Assembly: GCA_020630875.1 (NCBI GenBank)
Contig: JAHDIH010000005.1
Location: forward strand, 391,933-455,932
Source: Deltaproteobacteria bacterium
Lineage (GTDB): Bacteria > Myxococcota_A > Polyangia > Haliangiales > Haliangiaceae
Length of the DNA: 64,000 nucleotides
Direction: 5' to 3'
The notes under the pieces: generated by a model
The model's database searches: none
Seen by the model: only the letters and a program-made list of their open reading frames with translations
What the model was told of the DNA's origin: nothing
Translations under genes and position numbers: made by a program
Shown here: positions 1-8,000 of the stretch, piece after piece
Position numbering within the stretch: position 1 is the stretch's first letter
How the letters are laid out: each line of letters begins with the position of its first letter

Positions 1-122
1 TCATCGTCATTAACAGTTCGGCTGGCATCTTCGAACCAGGTGAGGGAACCGTTATCAGCCCCGTCCATAAAGAGGGCACCGTCACAATCGAGTAGCTTGC
101 AGCCGCCCGCTTGGTTCAACAC
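1..122 (-). CDS. Possible partial coding frame running off the left edge
   Basis: On the minus strand an open frame can be read from a GTG at 122-120 to the window edge, with an in-frame TAG just upstream near 138. The peptide contains two Cys and an acidic stretch (CDGALFMDGADNGSLTWFED), which reads like secreted-protein sequence. No start signal, domain or family is visible. It could be the N-terminal part of a gene lying to the left, or the end of a decayed gene that includes the frame at 131-451, which ends in a different register only a few bases upstream. Treat as a weak call. Confidence 0.2.
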   Translation of the reverse strand, partial: MLNQAGGCKLLDCDGALFMDGADNGSLTWFEDASRTVNDD

Positions 123-130
123 GCTGCAGA

Positions 131-451
131 TTACCTAGTACAACCGCATTCTTCTGGCAAAAAGGCTGCTTGATCGTTGTCTTTGGCAACGAGCTTACCC
201 TGTAAGATAGTACTTTTAGTGAGTTGAGCATGTCTATGTACTCCAATTCTTCTCACCTCTGTACCAGCTAGTTTTTCCATATAGCGTCTTCGCCCCCCTT
301 TGCTGAAGGTAGAAGCGGCGGGAGATCGGAAGTCGCAATTGCCATGGCATCTAAATGTCCCGTTCGAAGTTTCGGCGAAAATTCCCACTACTTTTGAAGA
401 GGCTATTGAGGAAGTTGTAAGGAGGAGAAGGGCCTCAATTGCTGATTTCAT
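131..451 (-). CDS. Possible small secreted protein, unknown function
   Basis: A 106-residue frame begins with a plausible Sec signal (MKSAIEALLLLTTSSIASS) and contains Cys pairs near the middle and at the end (CHGNC, ECGC). No ribosome binding site is obvious before the ATG and no family is recognised. It is divergent from oxyR across 79 bases (452-530) in which I see no convincing promoter. The region 1-530 is otherwise empty on both strands. The frame may be genuine, or chance, or the front half of a frameshifted gene continuing into the frame at 1-122. Confidence 0.3.
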   Translation of the reverse strand: MKSAIEALLLLTTSSIASSKVVGIFAETSNGTFRCHGNCDFRSPAASTFSKGGRRRYMEKLAGTEVRRIGVHRHAQLTKSTILQGKLVAKDNDQAAFLPEECGCTR

Positions 452-530
452 GACGGGTTAACCAGTGCGAATGGAAACTATTTCGTCTGAATGATGCTTA
501 CTGCGATCGCTTGATCGTAGATTACAAACA

Positions 531-1481
531 ATGCCAACCATCACTCAGCTTTCGTACCTCCTCGCAGTGGAAAAACACGGCCACTTTGGACGTGCTGCGG
601 CTGCCCTCGATGTGTCGCAGCCGACGTTGTCGTCGCAGGTCCAGAAAGTAGAGACGGAACTTGAAACGCCGATTTTTAATCGCAGAAGCAAACCCATTCA
701 GGCAACAGAAGCGGGGAAGGTGATTTTAAAGTTGGCCGCTGAAGTCGTGGCGGTACATAGCAATTTAATGGCTGCAGCTTCTGGTGACAAAGGGAAGGTG
801 GAAGGCCCGTTTACGTTGGCATTGATTCCAACGCTCGCCCCATACGTGCTTCCTTGGTTTGTGAAGTCTTTTTCCGAGCGCTACGCGAGCGTGCAGCTTC
901 AGGTTGTGGAGCTCACGACAGACGAAATCATCAGTGAAATTGCCGCAAACCGTGTAGATGCAGGGATACTTGCAACCCCACTCGGCGAGGGGGGCCTTGT
1001 TGAGCATCGGTTGTTCTACGATCCGTTCTACGTATACGCCCATCCGGATGAGTCCATACTGAAGAACGAAGGCATGGATCCTTCTGCGCTTGATGCTGAA
1101 CATTTATGGCTGCTTGACGACGGCCATTGTTTTCGTGCGCAGGTCATTAATTTGTGCGGCATGGGCAAGCAATCTAACTTACCCAACGTAGTGTTTGCGG
1201 GCGGCAGCTTTGAAACCATAAAAAACCTTATCGATCAAACCTCTGGATATACGCTGATTCCCGAGACGTTTGCTAGGACCCTCCCGTGGGAAGTGCGAAA
1301 CCGACAGGTGCGGTCGTTTTCAACGCGGGTTCCAACCCGAGAGGTTAGCTTGGTTCATCACTCCAAAACTTGGAAAACGTCGATTGTTTCCGCATTGGCT
1401 GAATTGGTGCAGGAAACACTTCCTGCTGCGTTTAGCCCAACATTGGCGGATGAAGAAGTACTTCCAATTCGGCTGAGCTAA
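531..1481 (+). CDS. oxyR: OxyR-type LysR-family peroxide sensor
   Basis: This 316-residue protein has an N-terminal winged helix-turn-helix (residues 1-60, with the LysR pattern FGRAAAALDVSQPTLSSQV) and a C-terminal effector domain. The motif DDGHCFRAQVINLC places two Cys at 200 and 209, the same spacing as the peroxide-reactive Cys199/Cys208 pair of E. coli OxyR. That is direct support for a hydrogen-peroxide sensor that activates transcription when the disulfide forms. It lies directly upstream of ahpC and ahpF in the same direction, and an OxyR-like operator sits between its stop codon and ahpC. The ATG start has only a weak ribosome binding site, but the N-terminus matches the family. Confidence 0.95.
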   Translation: MPTITQLSYLLAVEKHGHFGRAAAALDVSQPTLSSQVQKVETELETPIFNRRSKPIQATEAGKVILKLAAEVVAVHSNLMAAASGDKGKVEGPFTLALIPTLAPYVLPWFVKSFSERYASVQLQVVELTTDEIISEIAANRVDAGILATPLGEGGLVEHRLFYDPFYVYAHPDESILKNEGMDPSALDAEHLWLLDDGHCFRAQVINLCGMGKQSNLPNVVFAGGSFETIKNLIDQTSGYTLIPETFARTLPWEVRNRQVRSFSTRVPTREVSLVHHSKTWKTSIVSALAELVQETLPAAFSPTLADEEVLPIRLS

Positions 1482-1490
1482 GCCACCTTC

Positions 1491-1521
1491 ATACTTTGAT
1501 AGCCTGTGCCTATCGAAGTAT
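1491..1521 (+). promoter_or_regulatory. Predicted OxyR operator upstream of ahpC
   Basis: A dyad with 12-base arms (11 of 12 match) and a 7-base spacer lies 10 bases after the oxyR stop and 67 bases before the ahpC start. Its core is GATAG-N7-CTATC, which contains ATAG-N7-CTAT, the half-operator spacing known for OxyR. A further CTAT at 1530-1533 is two bases out of register for a full tetrameric site. A possible -35 (TTGCGC, 1521-1526) follows directly, which suits activation from an adjacent site. Confidence 0.7.
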
Positions 1522-1588
1522 TGCGCCAGCTATTTTACCTGCGGGCTAAGCTTTGGCATGCTGCCACCATCAAACAAAAGGAAACGAT

Positions 1589-2155
1589 ATGAAAACACTA
1601 ATTAACTCAACAGTACCCGAATTCAAAGCTCAAGCATTTTACAAAAACGACTTTGTAGAAATCACTAACGACAACTTGAAGGGCAAATGGTCTATCTTCT
1701 TTTTCTACCCAGCAGACTTCACATTCGTTTGCCCAACCGAACTCGGCGACATGGCAGACAAATACGCTGACTTTCAAAAGCTAGGGGTAGAAGTTTACTC
1801 GGTTAGCACCGACACGCACTTCACTCATAAGGCATGGCATGATGCCAGCCCCACGATCAAGAAAATTACCTACCCAATGCTCGCAGACCCAACAGGGAAA
1901 CTTTCTAAGGCATTTGGGGTCTACATCAAGGAAGCAGGGCTCGCTTATCGCGGAACGTTCTTGATCGCACCTGATGGCAAGATCAAGATTGCAGAAGTAC
2001 AAGACAATGCCGTTGGCAGAAATGCTGACGAGCTTTTCCGTAAAGTTCAAGCTGCACAATTTGTGGCTGAAAATCCAAACGAAGTTTGTCCTGCGAAATG
2101 GACGCCAGGCGCTAAGACCTTAAAGCCGGGTCTTGATCTTGTAGGAAAAATCTAA
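1589..2155 (+). CDS. ahpC: Alkyl hydroperoxide reductase AhpC (2-Cys peroxiredoxin)
   Basis: A 188-residue cytoplasmic peroxiredoxin that reduces hydrogen peroxide and organic peroxides with electrons from AhpF. The peroxidatic Cys48 lies in DFTFVCPTE and the resolving Cys167 in NEVCPAKW, both typical of the AhpC/Prx1 class. An upstream in-frame ATG at 1553 would add 12 residues, but the ATG at 1589 is preferred: it has a good AAAGGA ribosome binding site and gives the usual N-terminus MKTLINSTVPEF. It follows oxyR and a predicted OxyR operator, and precedes ahpF, so peroxide induction is likely. Confidence 0.96.
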   Translation: MKTLINSTVPEFKAQAFYKNDFVEITNDNLKGKWSIFFFYPADFTFVCPTELGDMADKYADFQKLGVEVYSVSTDTHFTHKAWHDASPTIKKITYPMLADPTGKLSKAFGVYIKEAGLAYRGTFLIAPDGKIKIAEVQDNAVGRNADELFRKVQAAQFVAENPNEVCPAKWTPGAKTLKPGLDLVGKI

Positions 2156-2173
2156 CCACAACCATTCGACTAG

Positions 2174-2200
2174 AACGCAGCACCGAATTGGTGCTGCGTT
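2174..2200 (+). promoter_or_regulatory. Stem-loop between ahpC and ahpF
   Basis: A perfect 11-base inverted repeat (AACGCAGCACC / GGTGCTGCGTT) with a 5-base loop lies 18 bases after the ahpC stop. No T-run follows, so it is not a classical intrinsic terminator. It could attenuate read-through or protect the 3' end of ahpC mRNA, so that more AhpC than AhpF is made. Confidence 0.65.
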
Positions 2201-2228
2201 ACCTTAACAAATTCAACTGGAGGAACTC

Positions 2229-3764
2229 ATGCTGGACCAAGCCATTGTCGACCAGCTGACTGTCGTCTTCGAAAAACTCGATGACTCGTTAGCACTCGTT
2301 TATCAAAAATCAGATCACGCGAAACAGGGAGAGCTTGTCGAAATGCTTACTGGCGTAGCAGAGACCAGTGCAAGGATTACGGCTAGAGAAGCGGACGGTG
2401 CGTCGCCGGTGCCTCGCTTTTGGATCGAAAAAAACGGAGTGGAGGTTGGTATTGCGTTCACGGGAATTCCCGGTGGTCATGAGTTTACGTCGCTTATCCT
2501 CGCAATCTTGAACGGCGACGGCAAAGGCAAACTACCAGACAAGCCGATGCAAAAACGAATCCGTGGAATTGGCAGGGCGACGATAAGAACGTTCGTTTCG
2601 CTGTCTTGTGAGAACTGCCCGGAAGTAGTGCAGTCGTTAAACCTCATTGCGGCACTAAATTCAGATGTGACTCACGAGATGGTAGATGGAGAGTTTGCTC
2701 AAGGCGAAATTGACCGGCTCAGTATCCAGGGGGTGCCGGCAGTGATTGCTAGCGATAAGCTGTTGAGTTCTGGCGCTGCGACTATGGCGGACTTACTGCC
2801 AAAGCTTGAGGGCGAATTTGGAACTTCAGCAGAAGATAGCGCCGATCTTGGAAGTTGCGATGTTGCGGTCATCGGTGGTGGCCCTGCAGGTGCGACGGCG
2901 GCAATTTATACCGCCCGTAAAGGAATGAAGACCGTGTTGATCACGGACCGTCTTGGTGGCCAACTGCAAGACACTAAAAGTATCGAAAATTTTATCTCAG
3001 TGCCTTACACTGAAGGGCCTGCGCTTTCCGCTAATCTCGGCCAGCACATGTCGGCCTACGATATTGACTTGCTCGAACATCGGCGGGTCTCGGATGTAGA
3101 GACTGGAGATGGCGTAAGAATAGAAATGGAAAGCGGCGAAGTGTTGCAAGCTAAAACGTTGGTTGTCACTACTGGCGCCAAATGGCGAGAGCTCAACGTT
3201 CCCGGAGAAAAAGAGTACCTTGGGCGAGGCGTTGCGTTTTGCCCTCATTGTGATGGTCCTTATTATAAAGGGAAAGACATCGCCGTGATTGGAGGGGGCA
3301 ATTCCGGAGTCGAAGCCGCGATTGATTTGGCGGGCATTGTGGCGTCGGTAGTGGTGGTCGAATATTCGGATGAGCTTAAAGCAGATGCTGTGCTTGTTGA
3401 TAAACTAAAGTCGCTTCCCAACGCGTCTTTCGTAGTTAATGCAAAGACAACAGAGATTTTAGGCGACGACAGCAAAGTGACCGCTTTGGTCTACGAAAAT
3501 CGCGAAAGTGGGGAGGCCGTAACCATCCCTTTAGCGGGAGTGTTCGTGCAGATTGGGCTCATCCCCAATAGTAAGTTTCTTTCCGGCGTGGTGGAAATGA
3601 ATCGCTACGGCGAAATTGAGATTGACGACAAGTGCCGCACGAGCGCCAAAGGGATTTATGCGGCAGGAGATGTGACTACGGTGCCGTATAAGCAAATCGT
3701 TGTCGCGATGGGCGAGGGCGCGAAGGCCGGGTTGGCTGCTTTCGAAGATCTCATGGTCGGTTAA
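2229..3764 (+). CDS. ahpF: Alkyl hydroperoxide reductase flavoprotein AhpF
   Basis: A 511-residue NAD(P)H- and FAD-dependent disulfide reductase that recycles AhpC. The N-terminal double-thioredoxin-like domain carries the CxxC Cys127/Cys130 (SCENCPE). The C-terminal thioredoxin-reductase-like part has an FAD Rossmann motif ([11 protein letters not shown], near 215-225), the redox CPHC at Cys338/Cys341, and a second nucleotide-binding motif ([11 protein letters not shown], near 354-364). Length and domain order match E. coli AhpF. A strong TGGAGGA ribosome binding site precedes the ATG. It forms a peroxide-defence unit with ahpC. Confidence 0.96.
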   Translation: MLDQAIVDQLTVVFEKLDDSLALVYQKSDHAKQGELVEMLTGVAETSARITAREADGASPVPRFWIEKNGVEVGIAFTGIPGGHEFTSLILAILNGDGKGKLPDKPMQKRIRGIGRATIRTFVSLSCENCPEVVQSLNLIAALNSDVTHEMVDGEFAQGEIDRLSIQGVPAVIASDKLLSSGAATMADLLPKLEGEFGTSAEDSADLGSCDVAVIGGGPAGATAAIYTARKGMKTVLITDRLGGQLQDTKSIENFISVPYTEGPALSANLGQHMSAYDIDLLEHRRVSDVETGDGVRIEMESGEVLQAKTLVVTTGAKWRELNVPGEKEYLGRGVAFCPHCDGPYYKGKDIAVIGGGNSGVEAAIDLAGIVASVVVVEYSDELKADAVLVDKLKSLPNASFVVNAKTTEILGDDSKVTALVYENRESGEAVTIPLAGVFVQIGLIPNSKFLSGVVEMNRYGEIEIDDKCRTSAKGIYAAGDVTTVPYKQIVVAMGEGAKAGLAAFEDLMVG

Positions 3765-3839
3765 CGTTGTTTACAATAGCGTTCTTAGGCTAATAGTGAG
3801 CTGACTAGCAATTTCGTAGACGCCGCGGTAATGTAAAGT

Positions 3840-5033
3840 GTGCTACGTGGAGCCAATATTGTACTAGGCGTGTCTGGCGGAATTGCGGCGTATAAGTCTG
3901 CATATTTAACGCGGCTATTGGTTAAAGCTGGCGCAAACGTTTCTGTCGCAATGACAGAGGCTGCTCAAGAATTTATAGGTCGCGCCACCTTTCAGGCGTT
4001 GTCTGGTAATCCAGTCTTCACAAACCTTTGGAGTGCAAGGCAGGAAGCCGATATCGGACACATTACCCTCGCTGACAAGGCCGGCCTGGTTGTCGTAGCA
4101 CCAGCAACCGCGACTACGATTGCGCGACTTGCTACAGGTGCTGCTTGCGATCCTGTGTCCTGCGTTGCTCTCGCGACGACGGCACCGTTACTGTTGGCTC
4201 CCTCCATGAACGTCAACATGTGGAATAATCCAGTTACTCAAAGGAACTTATCGACGCTACGCAGTGTTTGTGGCGCGCAGATAGTGGAACCGGATGTGGG
4301 GTATCTCGCTTGTAATTGGACGGGCAAAGGACGCATGGCAGAGCCAGAGCAGATTCTCTCTGCAATCGAGGCTGCACTGAGTCCTAACTTGTTGGCGGGG
4401 AAAAAAGTGGTAATTACCGCAGGCCCCACTAGAGAAATGCTGGATCCGGTGCGCTTTCTGTCGAATCGGTCCACGGGAAAAATGGGGATGGCGTTGGCAA
4501 CAGCAGCCAGTCGAAGCGGCGCAGCCGTTACCCTTATTCTTGGCCCTACGCAACTTCAACCACCTCCGGGAGTGGAGGTGATTTCTGTGGTGTCGGCGCG
4601 CGATATGGGGGATGCACTAGACAAGGTGGTGGGGCGTGCGGATTTGGTCTTTAAGGCGGCAGCTGTGGCCGACTATGCTCCAGAGGATTTTGCGATGCAA
4701 AAACTTAAGAAAGGTGAGCTTGGCGGAGAATGGTCACTTAAGCTTCGGCAAACTACCGACTTGCTTGCCAAACTCAAAGATAGTTCTGCGTTTGTAGTGG
4801 GGTTTGCAGCGGAGACCACCGATGTTGTCGCAAATGCTAAGAGTAAATGCGCTCGAAAGGGGTGCGACGCGATTGTGGCCAACGATGTGTCGCGCAAGGA
4901 TGCTGGCTTTGAATCGGATACCAACAAAGTAGTTATCGTACGTGCGAACGGCGATTGCGTTGACGTTCCCTTTGGCAGCAAAGCCGACGTAGCGACAAAT
5001 ATCATCGAATCAGTTGCGGGCTGGCTGAGCTAG
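3840..5033 (+). CDS. coaBC: Bifunctional CoaBC (phosphopantothenoylcysteine synthetase/decarboxylase)
   Basis: A 397-residue fusion catalysing two steps of coenzyme A synthesis: joining cysteine to 4'-phosphopantothenate, then decarboxylating the product. The N-terminal FMN flavoprotein domain shows GVSGGIAAYK, the substrate-clamp motif PSMNVNMW and the conserved Cys of YLACNWTGKGRM. The C-terminal CoaB domain shows ITAGPTREMLDPVRFLSNRS, AAVADY and the KLKK lysine motif. Length is close to the E. coli protein (about 406). The start is a GTG, consistent with the family N-terminus. The next gene begins 15 bases downstream, so the two may be cotranscribed. Confidence 0.95.
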   Translation: MLRGANIVLGVSGGIAAYKSAYLTRLLVKAGANVSVAMTEAAQEFIGRATFQALSGNPVFTNLWSARQEADIGHITLADKAGLVVVAPATATTIARLATGAACDPVSCVALATTAPLLLAPSMNVNMWNNPVTQRNLSTLRSVCGAQIVEPDVGYLACNWTGKGRMAEPEQILSAIEAALSPNLLAGKKVVITAGPTREMLDPVRFLSNRSTGKMGMALATAASRSGAAVTLILGPTQLQPPPGVEVISVVSARDMGDALDKVVGRADLVFKAAAVADYAPEDFAMQKLKKGELGGEWSLKLRQTTDLLAKLKDSSAFVVGFAAETTDVVANAKSKCARKGCDAIVANDVSRKDAGFESDTNKVVIVRANGDCVDVPFGSKADVATNIIESVAGWLS

Positions 5034-5048
5034 GGCTACAAAGGCCTG

Positions 5049-5720
5049 GTGTCGGCCGATACCTTATCTTCCATCGCCAGCGAATTGAGTAGTCATCTAA
5101 AAGAGCTCAAAGAGAATGGGGTTGTGGGCTTACCAAAATTGCCGTCTCCGCACCGCATTTCGTTAACGACAGTGCGGAAGGAGTTAGGGGAGTGCACTCG
5201 TTGTTCGCTCCATTCCACTAGAAAGAATATTGTCTTTGGTTCCGGGAATACTGATGCCGCACTTATGTTTGTCGGGGAAGCTCCCGGCGAAAGCGAAGAC
5301 GCTCAAGGCATCCCTTTCGTTGGCAAAGCCGGGCAGCTCCTTGACAAAATGATCGGAGCAATGGGCTTTACCAGAGATGGCGTTTACGTTGCTAACGTGC
5401 TTAAGTGTCGACCGCCAAACAATAGGAATCCTGCCCCAGAGGAAATCGAGCAATGTCGCCCTTTTCTGTTTCAGCAGGTACAGGCCGTTCAACCATCGGT
5501 GATTGTTACGCTTGGCAGACCTGCAGCCAACCTTTTGCTCAACAATGATGATAAAATCGGCAACATTCGCGGAAAATTTCAGTCGCTTGGGGAAGCTTTT
5601 GTGATGCCTACGTTTCACCCCGCGTATCTGCTCCGTAATCCGGAAGCGAAACGCAACGTTTGGGAAGATTTGCAACTCGTGATGAAGAAGCTGGATGAAA
5701 TGGGCGTCACTCGGTCGTAG
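5049..5720 (+). CDS. Uracil-DNA glycosylase, family 4 (iron-sulfur type)
   Basis: A 223-residue DNA repair enzyme removing uracil from DNA. Cys49, Cys52, Cys120 and Cys136 ([19 protein letters not shown]) match the four ligands of the 4Fe-4S cluster in family 4 UDGs. The uracil-pocket motif GEAPG lies at 76-80 and the second catalytic motif HPAYLLRN near the C-terminus. It starts with GTG shortly after coaBC, preceded by AAAGG. The first 40 residues are a variable leader common in proteobacterial homologues. Confidence 0.93.
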   Translation: MSADTLSSIASELSSHLKELKENGVVGLPKLPSPHRISLTTVRKELGECTRCSLHSTRKNIVFGSGNTDAALMFVGEAPGESEDAQGIPFVGKAGQLLDKMIGAMGFTRDGVYVANVLKCRPPNNRNPAPEEIEQCRPFLFQQVQAVQPSVIVTLGRPAANLLLNNDDKIGNIRGKFQSLGEAFVMPTFHPAYLLRNPEAKRNVWEDLQLVMKKLDEMGVTRS

Positions 5721-5799
5721 CTTTCATCTTGCAAAAAGCAACGAAAAAAATACTCCGTGGATTGAAAAAAATCTTTTCTTGTTGATCTCTAAATGCAAC

Positions 5800-5828
5800 T
5801 TGACGTGTTCATGAGGAGTCTCTAGAGT
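5800..5828 (+). promoter_or_regulatory. Predicted sigma-70 promoter for the HU-like gene
   Basis: TTGACG (5800-5805), a 17-base spacer and TAGAGT (5823-5828) lie 24 bases before the ATG of the HU-like gene. The -35 matches 5 of 6 and the -10 matches 4 of 6 consensus positions. An A/T-rich tract precedes it. Confidence 0.6.
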
Positions 5829-5852
5829 TCCGCTCTCATAAAGGGTTTGTGA

Positions 5853-6164
5853 ATGACAAAACGAGAACTAATCGACCGAGTGTACAGAAAACATGGAAAA
5901 GATGCGGGGCTTACCAAAAAGACGGTAGCATCATTGATTGATGGTGTTTTTGGTGAACTTGGAGATTACTTTATTAAAACGCAAATCAAAGGAACCAGTA
6001 CTCCTAGATTTACGTATCCAGGGTTTGGGACCTTTGCGAAGCGTAAGCAGGGGGCGCGGGTAACGACGCATCCACGTACTGGCGACAAAATCGAAATACC
6101 CGAATGCACGACGGTTCGGTTTGTCGTTGGTCGTGATCTCAAGTCACTTCTCAATGAGAAGTAG
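5853..6164 (+). CDS. HU/IHF-family DNA-bending protein
   Basis: A 103-residue histone-like protein. The dimerisation half (MTKRELIDRVYRKHG...VASLIDGVF) and the DNA-binding arm region (PGFGTFAKRKQGAR, HPRTGDKIEIP) follow the HU/IHF pattern, ending with the VRFVVGRDLKSLLN helix. The arm tip usually reads NPRTGE; here it is HPRTGD. An insertion (KTQIKGTSTPRFTYPG) before GFGTF makes it slightly longer than a 90-residue HU, so whether it acts as HU, IHF subunit or a lineage-specific homologue is open. It overlaps the next gene by 11 bases. Confidence 0.88.
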   Translation: MTKRELIDRVYRKHGKDAGLTKKTVASLIDGVFGELGDYFIKTQIKGTSTPRFTYPGFGTFAKRKQGARVTTHPRTGDKIEIPECTTVRFVVGRDLKSLLNEK

Positions 6165-7509
6165 CTTACTGGTTGTATTAATTTGGCTGTCGTGCGTTAC
6201 GCCTAAGAAAGGCGTGAATTCTTGGCAAGACTTCCCTGATGTTGAGTCCCACTTACTCTCAGGAGGGACAACATCGCAAGCCGAGAGCCTAGCGCAAGCT
6301 TACCTCAAGCGAGCAGCATTGCGTCTTGCGGAAAAGCAAACTACCCGTTCAGCGCTCAATGATATAAACCAAGCTAAACGTCTGGGAGCCGCGGCTCCTC
6401 GTTCGCTTAGAAACTCGGCCGTTGCGGCAGCTAGGATTTGGGATTTACGACGGGCAGCAGGACGAGACTATTCAGCTGGCCATTTCGGTTCGATCACGTT
6501 GACGGAGCTCTGGCGCATTGGTGCCAAAAGGCAAGCGTTCCAAAAGATGCGCGCGGAGGGACTTTGGCACCACAGTTTGGCGCCACAAATTGAATCATGG
6601 TGGGAAGGGGCAGGGCTGCAAGTTAATAGAGAGGACCTTCGATGTATTGCCGATAGGAGTTGGACTCATGCTTGTGTTGAAAGTCTTAAAGTTGCGCCTC
6701 TGTGGCAGCTGATCTTAGTGGCCAGAGTGGCACGTGTGGAATCATGGCCATCTCACGAAGTCCAGTTTTCCCTGGCGTTAGTAGAGTCCATGCAGGACTT
6801 CGGACATCCCTTCTATTGGAACGCGTATTGGCAAGGTAATTCCAACGAGGCTCATCCGATTGGGAAAAAATTTCGAGAACTGACGGCAGGAACGTTTCAA
6901 ATGGGGGAGTTCTTGTGGCCTGAATTGCAACCGGCGTTTGCTCGCTCCTTTAGCTGCCTTTATGCTGGTGAGTGCGTAGCTTCTGTGGGGGCTGGCACGG
7001 AAGGGTGGTACGGCGGCAGTCGAGCACTTGCTGGTTGCATATCGTCTGTATGGCGAGGCGGAACCTGCGCTGCACTAGCACTGCATCGAGAGAACCCTGA
7101 CGACCCCAGGTTCCTCGCGTTCGAGGCTGCCCGAATTGCACGAAAGAAGCCAGAACACGCAAAGCAGTTGTTGCTTCACGGAGCTGCGGCGTCTGGCGAC
7201 CCTGGCCCCTACCTTTCTAGGGGGTGTTTCTCTGCTCTGCGCGTCGGTGCAGACCTTCTTGCCGTTTCCCTCGCGAAGGAAGCGCTTGCGCACTTACCTG
7301 CAGGAGGGCAGGTTGCAGCCGCTAACTGCGCAGTGCAAGGACTTACTAAGCTTGGAAGAAGAAAATCGGCGAAATCTCTTGAAGCGTACTATAACGTTTG
7401 GGGCATGACTTCAACCGCAGCGGCAGAGCTCATGGATTTTGTGGTTGGCTGGCCATACGGTATCCAAGTCTGGTGCGAGCAGACCAATCATAGAGCCTGC
7501 GAAGTATGA
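6154..7509 (+). CDS. Predicted lipoprotein with helical repeats, unknown function
   Basis: I chose the ATG at 6154 because it gives a short lipoprotein-like signal (MRSSLLVVLIWLSC) with the lipid-bearing Cys at 14. An upstream TTG frame would add 11 residues and spoil it. The 451-residue product is rich in Ala, Trp and Arg with helix-turn-helix periodicity reminiscent of TPR or SEL1 solenoids, but I cannot align a specific repeat. Several scattered Cys suggest an oxidising compartment. The start overlaps the HU-like gene by 11 bases, suggesting coupled translation. No family is recognised. The lipobox has Trp at -3, which is unusual, so lipidation is probable rather than certain. Confidence 0.6.
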   Translation: MRSSLLVVLIWLSCVTPKKGVNSWQDFPDVESHLLSGGTTSQAESLAQAYLKRAALRLAEKQTTRSALNDINQAKRLGAAAPRSLRNSAVAAARIWDLRRAAGRDYSAGHFGSITLTELWRIGAKRQAFQKMRAEGLWHHSLAPQIESWWEGAGLQVNREDLRCIADRSWTHACVESLKVAPLWQLILVARVARVESWPSHEVQFSLALVESMQDFGHPFYWNAYWQGNSNEAHPIGKKFRELTAGTFQMGEFLWPELQPAFARSFSCLYAGECVASVGAGTEGWYGGSRALAGCISSVWRGGTCAALALHRENPDDPRFLAFEAARIARKKPEHAKQLLLHGAAASGDPGPYLSRGCFSALRVGADLLAVSLAKEALAHLPAGGQVAAANCAVQGLTKLGRRKSAKSLEAYYNVWGMTSTAAAELMDFVVGWPYGIQVWCEQTNHRACEV

Positions 7510-7520
7510 ATGTTGAGTGG

Positions 7521-8000
7521 CTAGAAAAAACCCCATCGCCAAAACAGTCGTGCGCCAGCAATGGCCGTGACGTGGCTTGAAGGGCCGCCACGAACCGTCG
7601 CAAAAAAACCGAAAGATCGAGAGCGTTGACTCAGTTTGTCTAGTCCAAAGGTAAGCGCCGCCGTAGGACGCAGGCTGTTGGTTTTGCTCACGAAAGTACC
7701 GCCGAGATCAATTCTTGCATAGGGGACGTATTTTAAAACGTCAAACGTATAGGCTGCGCTTAGGTTGGCGGAGCCAATAAAAAAACTCTCGCTAATGGTC
7801 GCTCCTGCGTGAAGTCCGCCGCCGAGCCACCAATGCTGATTTACACCGAAAAGTAGGTTTGCTGAAACGTCCGCACCATGGCCCGATGTCTCATCGTCTC
7901 TTACGTACTGATAGCCACCCTCGAGCGATAGAAGTTTTTCGTCCTCTGAAGCCAGTGCAGTCAACGGCATGCAAATCGCGAAAAGAATAACCTGTTTCAC
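7521..8000 (-). CDS. Small outer-membrane beta-barrel-like protein
   Basis: The GTG at 8000 overlaps the glyA stop as GTGA and directly precedes a clear Sec signal (MKQVILFAICMPLTALASE). The 159-residue product then shows alternating aromatic/hydrophobic strands (WWLGGGLHAGATI, YVPYARIDLGGTF, SFGFFATVRGG) and ends in a terminal Phe (RWGFF), the pattern of a small outer-membrane barrel recognised by BamA. No specific family is identified. The four-base overlap implies translational coupling to glyA, an odd partner. An upstream in-frame ATG exists but lies inside glyA and would put charged sequence before the signal peptide. Confidence 0.7.
   Translation of the reverse strand: MKQVILFAICMPLTALASEDEKLLSLEGGYQYVRDDETSGHGADVSANLLFGVNQHWWLGGGLHAGATISESFFIGSANLSAAYTFDVLKYVPYARIDLGGTFVSKTNSLRPTAALTFGLDKLSQRSRSFGFFATVRGGPSSHVTAIAGARLFWRWGFF

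Noticed and set aside
5184..5675. Long open frame of 163 codons on the minus strand
   Set aside because: It lies entirely antisense to the well-supported uracil-DNA glycosylase, has no start signals and no recognisable protein features.
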